From Acidobacteriaceae bacterium (GTDB lineage Bacteria; Acidobacteriota; Terriglobia; Terriglobales; Acidobacteriaceae), in contig WQYS01000123.1 in the NCBI GenBank assembly GCA_009781125.1, positions 1 to 6,939 on the forward strand: a stretch of 6,939 nt of DNA, given 5' to 3'. This document shows, in pieces, positions 1 through 6,094 of the stretch (its first letter is position 1; the number at the start of each line of letters is the position of its first letter). The notes beneath the pieces were generated by a model. The model had not been told where the DNA came from, did not search any database, and saw only the letters and a program-made list of their open reading frames with translations. Both the position numbers and the translations under genes were made by a program.

Positions 1-50
1 CTGAAGGCCCGTTCTATAGGCATGGGTAATTCTATAGAGCGGGCTTTCAG
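1..50. repeat. Inverted repeat / hairpin, 19-bp arms
   Basis: The arms are 1-19 and 32-50, with a 12-base loop. They match at 17 of 19 positions. The two differences become G·U pairs in a plus-strand transcript, so that RNA could pair along the whole 19-bp stem. No T-run follows the right arm, so a classical rho-independent terminator is not supported. The element touches the window edge and may belong to a longer repeat or to the 3' end of an upstream gene. I infer an interspersed palindromic repeat or a 3'-end RNA hairpin. Confidence 0.7.
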
Positions 51-124
51 CCCTTGGTCTATCGGTTGGCATCTTTCCTCGCCTCGGCGCTCTTGCTGAC
101 TTAGAGCATTATCCCGTAGCTATA
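51..124. other. Noncoding spacer between two palindromes
   Basis: This stretch lies between the 1-50 hairpin and the 125-249 palindrome. I see no credible gene, promoter or RNA gene in it. The whole of 1-269 has no supported coding sequence: the short open frames that run across it translate the repeat arms and have no family resemblance. Confidence 0.5.
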
Positions 125-249
125 CCCTTTTGAATTGTCATTCCGAACGGAGTGAGGGACCTGCTTTTACTTCTGGCGCCACAAACATCTACGGCGTGGG
201 GAGAAAAAAGCAGGTTCCTCGTTTCACTCGGAATGACAATTCAAAAGGG
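125..249. repeat. Large imperfect palindrome, 44-bp arms
   Basis: The left arm (125-168) and right arm (206-249) are reverse complements at 38 of 44 positions, around a 37-base loop. The outer 22 bp (125-146 against 228-249) match perfectly. The inner part carries six transitions. Four of these are G·U pairs in a plus-strand RNA and two are A/C mismatches. Each arm carries a 'cattccga...ctgctttt' core, which resembles a family of short repeats scattered in acidobacterial genomes (recalled, not checked). The palindrome begins 20 bp past the stop of the minus-strand gene at 270, so it may act as a transcript end or mRNA-stabilising hairpin for that cluster. It encodes no transposase. It could be a MITE-like or REP-like non-autonomous element, or two repeat copies that landed head to head. 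Confidence 0.85.
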
Positions 250-269
250 CACATCCATTTGGATTCTGC

Positions 270-644
270 TCAGTTGTGGGCCAGCACGGGCAGAGCGACC
301 ACTTCTTCGACCGCATCGCTCACGCCATCGCCAAGACCGTATGGCCAGATCATGAATCCGCCGGTGCAGCTGCCGATCGTCCAGTCGCCGCAGATCCCGC
401 GGCCATTGTATTGTCCCTGATATTGCACGCTATGCTTTCCGATGTACGACTTCGTCCAGCTCACCTCCCCGCGCGTGCCGAAGACACCGTGGATCACGAA
501 CGGCCCAATTTCATCGATGCCGTCTCCATCCATATTTGTCCCGTCGAACTTCAAGCTCATAGACATCTGATGCCGCGACTCGGGATGTCCCTCGATGTAA
601 TAGCCGGACCATGGACCCGAAGGAGGAAGGCTCTCGTTTTGCAT
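270..644 (-). CDS. Conserved-looking hypothetical protein, 124 aa
   Basis: I cannot assign a function or a named family. The protein is small, soluble-looking and rich in Gly, Trp, Tyr and Asp, with alternating short polar and aromatic stretches that suggest an all-beta fold. Residues 34-45 (D-G-T-N-M-D-G-D-G-I-D-E) form an acidic Gly-rich loop that resembles a calcium-binding DxDxDG loop, though the spacing is not a canonical EF-hand. Cys85 and Cys93 flank a GDWTI segment. There is no signal peptide or membrane segment. ATG at 644 is the only reasonable start: upstream in frame there is a stop before any other start codon. GGAGT lies 4 bases before it and AGGAG 16 bases before it. The gene follows the aldo/keto reductase by 32 bp on the same strand, so co-transcription is likely. 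The C-terminal tail from about residue 103 is acidic and hydrophobic and may be a less conserved extension. Confidence 0.72.
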   Translation of the reverse strand: MQNESLPPSGPWSGYYIEGHPESRHQMSMSLKFDGTNMDGDGIDEIGPFVIHGVFGTRGEVSWTKSYIGKHSVQYQGQYNGRGICGDWTIGSCTGGFMIWPYGLGDGVSDAVEEVVALPVLAHN

Positions 645-676
645 ATTGACTCCGATTCTACTCCTGGTCTACCGGC

Positions 677-1711
<1,035 letters not shown>

Positions 1712-1712
1712 G

Positions 1713-1725
1713 GCATTAATAATGC
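1713..1725. promoter_or_regulatory. Small perfect palindrome next to the AKR start codon
   Basis: The sequence gcattaataatgc is a perfect 6-bp inverted repeat around one central base. It lies in the 20-bp gap between the DUF3298 gene stop and the aldo/keto reductase ATG, where a ribosome binding site would be expected. It could be a small operator or an RNA hairpin that influences translation. It is short enough to be chance, and no known regulator motif is recognised. Confidence 0.25.
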
Positions 1726-1731
1726 TCGTAC

Positions 1732-2484
1732 TTATTGCCCAAGCGCAAAAGCGGCGCGATACTCCGGGCGAACGGCTGACAATACCTCTTGCGTGACCGG
1801 CAGTGTTACCTCGTAATCTCCCTCAACATAGGGGCCAGCCGCATAAGGCCCCATCAAAATTCCAATGCGGGTGAAGTGGGCATGATCGGCGCTGCCAGGG
1901 ATAATGACCTGCTCAGAGGGATCGAGGCAGGCGTCAAAAGGATCCTTGCTTGCGGGATCAACCGGCTGACCGCGTTTTTTTGCTCGCTGCCGGTTGAGCT
2001 CCGCGCAGAAATGTTTCTGGATTGCCGCCGAGAACGCCTCTTTGGATACAAACAGGTCTAAAGCTCCTACTTGCCGGTTCTGGGTCTTGTCCCACAACAA
2101 GGAGACTGGCCCATGGTTGGGGTGCGCGCCGCCGGTGAAATCACCGGTTGTTCCAGACAAGCTAAGCCAGTCCGGCAGATCGGTAACCACCTGCCATTCG
2201 GTAAAGCTGTCATAACCAACGTCAGGGAAAGAATAATCATTCTCCTTTGCATCGGCCTGGGCCTCCCTGGCCTCCTTTGCAATATCGGCCTGTTGTTTGG
2301 CGGCATCTTTGTCGAGCCACTCCTTCAGCGCCGGTATGCGTCCAGCTGCCGCCGGATAGCTATAGCTGAAGCTGTAGAGCTTGGTTTTGACATTGATCTC
2401 CCGGCCCGGCGCGGTGATCTTACCCTGCGCAAGCGCAGCGATCAGGCCCACACCGACTACAGTCCATAACGCAAACTTTTTCAT
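1732..2484 (-). CDS. Secreted DUF4163/DUF3298 (RsiV-like) protein, 250 aa
   Basis: Probable exported protein with the fold of the extracellular part of RsiV. The N-terminus MKKFALWTVVGVGLIAALAQG is a typical signal peptide or single anchor (Lys2 and Lys3, then a hydrophobic core to about residue 19). Residues 30-110 fit a DUF4163-like region, including an Ala/Lys/Glu-rich helix at 54-82. The FTGGAHPNHGPVSLLWD stretch (116-132) and the GPYAAGPY motif (212-219), followed by an EVTLP strand, are hallmarks of DUF3298. In Bacillus RsiV this module senses lysozyme and is joined to a cytoplasmic anti-sigma segment. Here nothing lies ahead of the signal peptide, so an anti-sigma role is not supported. 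I chose ATG at 2484. The frame stays open to a TTG at 2502, which would add six polar residues before the signal peptide. Cys166 and Cys191 (approximate) could form a disulfide outside the cytoplasm. It is likely the first gene of the cluster with the aldo/keto reductase. Confidence 0.85.
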   Translation of the reverse strand: MKKFALWTVVGVGLIAALAQGKITAPGREINVKTKLYSFSYSYPAAAGRIPALKEWLDKDAAKQQADIAKEAREAQADAKENDYSFPDVGYDSFTEWQVVTDLPDWLSLSGTTGDFTGGAHPNHGPVSLLWDKTQNRQVGALDLFVSKEAFSAAIQKHFCAELNRQRAKKRGQPVDPASKDPFDACLDPSEQVIIPGSADHAHFTRIGILMGPYAAGPYVEGDYEVTLPVTQEVLSAVRPEYRAAFALGQ

Positions 2485-2552
2485 AGAACCAAAATATCGC
2501 AAAACAGTTAGTATAGCTTTGGTTTATTCATAATAGTTAAATAGGTATCTTT
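2485..2552. promoter_or_regulatory. Divergent intergenic region with likely back-to-back promoters
   Basis: This 68-bp AT-rich spacer separates the minus-strand DUF3298 gene from the plus-strand SIS gene, so it should hold promoters for both. On the minus strand a TATACT -10-like hexamer lies at 2515-2510, about 25 bases before the ATG, with only a poor TTAACT-like -35 at 19-bp spacing. On the plus strand CATAAT (2529-2534) is a possible -10 without a convincing -35. TAGGT before the SIS ATG is a weak ribosome binding site. Assignment of each element is inference from position and composition. Confidence 0.4.
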
Positions 2553-3677
2553 ATGACGACATCCCGCGATTTTCCCCACGCCATGCTTCGTGAAATCTTC
2601 GAGCAGCCCGAGTCCATTCGGCGGACTCTGGCCGCCTACGCCGACGGCGGCAGCCTGCGCGAGGAGGCCTTTCTGCCCGCCCGCCACGCGCTGGCCAGCC
2701 GCGAGAGCATTCTCATCTGCGCCTCCGGCTCCAGCCGCCACGCCGGGCTGATCAGCGAAATCCTCTTCGAGGACCTGGCCGGAATCGCCGTCGATGTCGA
2801 GTACGCCAGCGAGTACATCTACCGCTCCACGCAAACGCTGCAAAATCCCTGCTTCCTGGCCATCTCGCAGTCGGGCGAGACCGCCGACACCACCGAGGCC
2901 TTGCGCGAAGCCAGCGCGCGCGGCTCTTCGACCATTGCTGTCACCAACCGGCCCGAGTCCAGCATGGCGCGTATGGCCAATTGCTCGCTGCCGACTATGG
3001 CCGGCGTCGAGCGCGCCATTCCCGCCACCAAGAGCTTTACCGCGCAGATCGCCGTGCTGTCGCTGCTGGCGCTCTACACGGCGCGTATTCGCGGACGCAT
3101 GACCCGCGCCGTGGTGGAGTCGCATCTGGCCGAGCTTTACAAGGCTCCCGACGCCATTGCCGCCGCGCTGCCCGAGTGGGAGCGGCAGGTCTGCCAGCTT
3201 GCCAGCACGCTGCAGAAGGCCGAATCCTTTCTGTTCCTTGGCCGCGGAGTCCATTACCCGATCGCCCGCGAGGGCGCGCTGAAGCTCAAGGAGTCGGCTT
3301 ACATTCAGGCGGAGGGATATCCCACGGGCGAGCTCAAGCACGGTCCCAACGCTCTGGTGAATCCGCAGACCGCGCTCATTGTGTTGGCTACGCTCGACGA
3401 GCGCTCGCCTGACTCGCGTCTCCGCTACCAGAAGACGATCAACCTGCTGCGCGACCTGCAACCGCAGCAGCCGGAGATTATCTCCATCGTCACCGAGGGC
3501 GACACGGAGCTTGGTGAACTCAGCCGCTACACCATCGCGGTGCCGAGAACGCCGGAGTATATCGCGCCGCTCTATGAGGTCATCAGCCTGCAACTACTGG
3601 CGTACTTCATGGCCATCGGACGCGGCATCGACGTAGACCATCCTCGCAACCTGGTGAAGGCGGTCGTCGAGGAGTGA
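2553..3677 (+). CDS. GlmS-like double-SIS sugar isomerase lacking the glutaminase domain, 374 aa
   Basis: Phosphosugar enzyme equal to the C-terminal isomerase half of glucosamine-6-phosphate synthase. SIS domain 1 spans about 40-185, with ASGSSRHAGL (57-66), the phosphate loop ISQSGETADT (104-113) and IPATKSFTAQ (156-165). SIS domain 2 spans about 210-355, with FLGRGVHYPIAREGALKLKE (228-247) and GELKHGP (259-265). The tail DVDHPRNLVKAVVEE closely follows that of GlmS. Lys244, Glu247, His263 and Lys369 align with E. coli GlmS Lys485, Glu488, His504 and Lys603, so the isomerase site looks complete. The N-terminal Cys1 glutaminase domain is absent, and the upstream DNA encodes another gene on the opposite strand, so it was not merely missed. 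The enzyme would have to use free ammonia or run in the deaminating direction, as NagB-II-type SIS deaminases do. A FrlB-like deglycase is another option. ATG at 2553 is chosen over Met11 because only it has any upstream AGG. It is the only plus-strand gene here. Confidence 0.92.
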   Translation: MTTSRDFPHAMLREIFEQPESIRRTLAAYADGGSLREEAFLPARHALASRESILICASGSSRHAGLISEILFEDLAGIAVDVEYASEYIYRSTQTLQNPCFLAISQSGETADTTEALREASARGSSTIAVTNRPESSMARMANCSLPTMAGVERAIPATKSFTAQIAVLSLLALYTARIRGRMTRAVVESHLAELYKAPDAIAAALPEWERQVCQLASTLQKAESFLFLGRGVHYPIAREGALKLKESAYIQAEGYPTGELKHGPNALVNPQTALIVLATLDERSPDSRLRYQKTINLLRDLQPQQPEIISIVTEGDTELGELSRYTIAVPRTPEYIAPLYEVISLQLLAYFMAIGRGIDVDHPRNLVKAVVEE

Positions 3678-3689
3678 ACCTTAGAACTG

Positions 3690-4913
3690 TTATTTAGCGG
3701 TTTGCGATGTTTCGGCCCCGTGCAGAACGAAGCGGTCGATGTAGTCATAGAGCAGTTGGCGATGTTCCTTGCGGTAGGCATCGTAGTCCTGCGCGATTCC
3801 CTGATCTGCGCCGTTAATGAGAATCCAGCAGTCGAGCATTCCTGCTTGCTTCAGCTCGACGAGGTTGCGAAGGCTCTCGTCGAGTTTTTCCTTCGGGATT
3901 TTTTTGTCTTCGATTGACTTAGCTACAAAGCTGAGGGCTGAGCTTTCTTCTTTGAGCGTGTGCCTGTAGGTCTTTTCATCCGGGAAGTCCTTCTTGAAAT
4001 GGTCGCCTTGATAGCTTGCCCGCATAAGTGAGTACATCATCCAAGCGAATGCTCCCGGTTGCTTCTTTTCATCTGCCGTAGATGGATCAATCGCAATGTT
4101 GATGGTGTTTGGTTTCTTGGGATCGACTACAGGCCCGGCAGGACGGTCGATCTTTGGCGCAGCCATGACGATCTTTTGCGCATCCGCGTATTGTTGCAGC
4201 CGCTGCCAGGGCTTGCGATTGTAAGGCTCGGCGACTATGGCTTCGATATATTTTTCTCTGGCTGCAGCAGGATCATGCCCGAAGTAATAAATGGCGTCGC
4301 CCCAGTAGCGATAGGCGGTTTCGATATCCGGATTAACAGCAACTGCGCGCGCAAACCACTTGGCGGCGGTGGGCAGGTCTTTCTGGCGATAAGCCATATC
4401 GCCTGCGAACAAAGGAGCTTGATAAAGATTGGGATCGGCTTCGGCGGCCTGCTGATACTTTGCCATCGCTGTGTCGAGATCGTTTGCAGTGAAGGCTTTC
4501 TCGCCTTCCTCAATCAGTGCAACACCCGGACTCGTGCCTTTATCGAGCGCCTTTTCGGGATCGATGCGCGCGATATCGTGCATATAAGCCTGCGTATCAC
4601 CCAGTTCGATAGCGCGTCTGGCCGCATCCCGCGCGCGCGCAAGCATGGATTTGATCTCGGCGGGATCGCTCTTCTGCGAAGAGACTGCGATCAGGCAATC
4701 GGCAAGGCGTTCCTGATAGAACCACTGGTCCGGATGGGCTTTCGCCAGTTCTTCATAGAGCGGCAGGGCTTCAATCCGGCGGTTTTGCGCATAAAGCGCA
4801 TTGGCTTTTTCCGCCTGAACCTGATCCTGCTGCGTCCAGCCCGTGACCGGAATCGAAGCTGCGAGAAAGAGGATTGCAAGGCAAAGAGATATTCCAGACG
4901 AACGGTAACGCAC
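3690..4913 (-). CDS. Exported TPR protein with uncharacterised C-terminal region, 407 aa
   Basis: Probable periplasmic or secreted scaffold protein. After MRYRSSG comes a hydrophobic stretch (8-25) typical of a signal peptide, with no lipobox Cys. One TPR-like helix pair lies at about 32-65, followed by an Ala/Arg-rich helical segment (84-105). Three consecutive 34-residue TPRs start near 130, 164 and 198; the aromatic, Ala and Pro positions repeat (AEADPN, AVNPD, AEPYN). Residues 270-407 are not TPR: a Pro-rich linker leads to a helical, Lys/Glu-rich region containing GAFAWMMYSLMRASYQGD and AGMLDCWILINGADQGI. I do not recognise this as a named domain. TPR proteins bind partner proteins; no enzymatic motif is visible. 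The start is GTG at 4913, supported by AAGGAG six bases upstream and by the signal peptide beginning right there. The frame runs open upstream to 4988, but that extension would bury the signal. A TCTATAGAAG stretch about 25 bases above the start may be a -10. The gene ends 12 bp from the convergent SIS gene. Confidence 0.85.
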   Translation of the reverse strand: MRYRSSGISLCLAILFLAASIPVTGWTQQDQVQAEKANALYAQNRRIEALPLYEELAKAHPDQWFYQERLADCLIAVSSQKSDPAEIKSMLARARDAARRAIELGDTQAYMHDIARIDPEKALDKGTSPGVALIEEGEKAFTANDLDTAMAKYQQAAEADPNLYQAPLFAGDMAYRQKDLPTAAKWFARAVAVNPDIETAYRYWGDAIYYFGHDPAAAREKYIEAIVAEPYNRKPWQRLQQYADAQKIVMAAPKIDRPAGPVVDPKKPNTINIAIDPSTADEKKQPGAFAWMMYSLMRASYQGDHFKKDFPDEKTYRHTLKEESSALSFVAKSIEDKKIPKEKLDESLRNLVELKQAGMLDCWILINGADQGIAQDYDAYRKEHRQLLYDYIDRFVLHGAETSQTAK

Positions 4914-4919
4914 GACGCT

Positions 4920-4925
4920 CTCCTT
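4920..4925 (-). promoter_or_regulatory. Shine-Dalgarno site of the TPR gene (sets a GTG start)
   Basis: Read on the minus strand this is AAGGAG, followed by a six-base spacer and then GTG at 4913. It is the strongest ribosome binding site near this frame and it decides the start, since the open frame extends 25 codons further upstream to a TTG with no such site. Confidence 0.8.
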
Positions 4926-5044
4926 TACAGTGATTCTTCTATAGACACCACGGGCCACAATCCGGCTCACGTTGAAGGATGGCTGCAAGAATACACTTTG
5001 GCGCGGCGCGCGACAAGGAAAAACAGGAGCGGGAAAGGTACGAG
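4926..5044. other. Intergenic region between korB and the TPR gene
   Basis: This stretch of about 120 bp separates two minus-strand genes and should contain the TPR gene promoter. I find no clear -35/-10 pair and no hairpin with a T-run that would end the korAB transcript. A GC-rich self-complementary tract (gcgcggcgcgc, near 5000-5012) is present but is not followed by T residues. Read-through from korAB cannot be excluded. Confidence 0.35.
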
Positions 5045-6094
5045 CTACGTCAATTCATGCATCATCTCGTCCAGTGCGACTTTGCCGGGCCTGACGCGGG
5101 CGTCGGGCAGCGTGCCTAGCGGCTCGTCCACTAGATTCAGCATTTCGATAAAGCTCGGCTGCGTTGTGTTCACGTAGAAGACGCCTGTCAGCACCTCCTC
5201 GTTCGCGTTCGCGGTCATGAGCGCTGAGATTGCCGTGGCGCGATCCGTCGGGTCGAAGTTCTCGTGCAGCTTGCGCAGACGCAGATGGCTGCCATCGTGC
5301 ATCGTCACCTCGATGGTCGTGCCGGGGTCGTACTCGACATCGATCTCCTCGAAGTGCGGCACGAAGCCGACCTCGGTGATGGCGTCGTCGTGCTCCTGCA
5401 CGTACTTGTAGCTCTTGGTGGAGCCTTCGTGGTCGTTGAAGGTCACGCACGGCGAGATTACGTCGAGCAGCACGGTCCCATTGTGCGCCAGCGCCGCCTT
5501 CAGCATGGCGAGCAACTGCTTCTTGTCGCCGGAGAACGAGCGGCCTACAAACGTGGCTCCCAGCTGGATGGCCATGGCGCAGATGTCGATCGGCGGAAGG
5601 TCGTTGATGACGCCGGTCTTCAGCTTGGAGCCGAGGTCCGCCGTGGCCGAGAACTGGCCCTTGGTGAGCCCATAGACGCCGTTGTTCTCGACGATGTAGA
5701 TCATGGGCACGTTGCGCCGCATCATGTGCACGAACTGCCCGGTGCCGATGGAGATGGTGTCGCCGTCGCCACTGACGCCAAGCGCCTTCATGGTGCGGTT
5801 AGCCAGCAGAGCTCCCGTAGCCACGGCGGGCATGCGTCCGTGCACGCTGTTGAACGAGTGCGAGCGGTTCAGGAAGTAGGCCGGACTCTTCGACGAGCAG
5901 CCGATGCCCGAAACCTTCATAATGCGCTCGGACTGGATGCCCATCTCGTAGCAGGCGTCGATGATGCGCTCGGAGATGGCGTTGTGTCCGCAGCCGGCGC
6001 AGAGCGTGGTCTTGCTGCCGCGATAATCCAGAATTTGCAGCCCGATACGGTTGGTCTTTACAGCAGAGTTCGGTGAGATAGAAGTTGTAGCCAT
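5045..6094 (-). CDS. korB: 2-oxoglutarate:ferredoxin oxidoreductase, beta subunit, 349 aa
   Basis: Catalytic subunit of a 2-oxoacid:ferredoxin oxidoreductase, which binds thiamine diphosphate and one [4Fe-4S] cluster. With the alpha subunit it converts 2-oxoglutarate and CoA to succinyl-CoA and CO2, passing electrons to ferredoxin; the reaction is reversible. The TPP domain begins with LCAGCGHNAI (31-40). GIGCSSK (63-69), HGRMPAVATG (85-94), SGDGD (108-112) and the metal/TPP motif ENNGVYGLTKGQ (136-147) follow in order. Cys32, Cys35, Cys66 and Cys216 have the spacing of the four cluster ligands in single-cluster archaeal-type enzymes. Length is normal for the longer bacterial KorB type, which adds a C-terminal extension after about residue 235. 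The start overlaps the korA stop by one base (TAATG), and AGGAAGGA lies five bases upstream inside korA, so the two subunits are translated in a coupled way. Preference for 2-oxoglutarate over pyruvate is inferred from resemblance. Confidence 0.93.
   Translation of the reverse strand: MATTSISPNSAVKTNRIGLQILDYRGSKTTLCAGCGHNAISERIIDACYEMGIQSERIMKVSGIGCSSKSPAYFLNRSHSFNSVHGRMPAVATGALLANRTMKALGVSGDGDTISIGTGQFVHMMRRNVPMIYIVENNGVYGLTKGQFSATADLGSKLKTGVINDLPPIDICAMAIQLGATFVGRSFSGDKKQLLAMLKAALAHNGTVLLDVISPCVTFNDHEGSTKSYKYVQEHDDAITEVGFVPHFEEIDVEYDPGTTIEVTMHDGSHLRLRKLHENFDPTDRATAISALMTANANEEVLTGVFYVNTTQPSFIEMLNLVDEPLGTLPDARVRPGKVALDEMMHELT

Noticed and set aside
32..60. Rho-independent terminator at the right arm of the first hairpin
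   Set aside because: No T-rich run follows the stem on the plus strand, so it was kept only as a repeat or hairpin.
130..420. Short plus-strand frames starting in the left palindrome arm
   Set aside because: They begin inside a repeat arm, use a weak start and run antisense into the hypothetical gene.
2508..3593. Long minus-strand open frame (361 codons) across the SIS gene
   Set aside because: It is antisense to a protein with complete GlmS-type motifs. Its translation is low-complexity (Gly, Arg, Ala, Leu) and shows no family motif. Long antisense frames are expected in GC-rich coding DNA.
4914..4988. N-terminal extension of the TPR protein to a TTG start
   Set aside because: The extension adds 25 residues before a signal peptide and has no ribosome binding site, whereas GTG at 4913 has AAGGAG at ideal spacing.
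4059..5177. Plus-strand open frame (372 codons) opposite the TPR gene and the korB end
   Set aside because: The minus strand has a signal peptide, TPR repeats and a good ribosome binding site. The plus frame crosses two genes and an intergenic region and has no recognisable domain.
5264..6076. Plus-strand open frame (270 codons) opposite korB
   Set aside because: It is a shadow of the korB coding strand; its composition (Val, Ala, His, Asp, Arg) is typical of an antisense translation.
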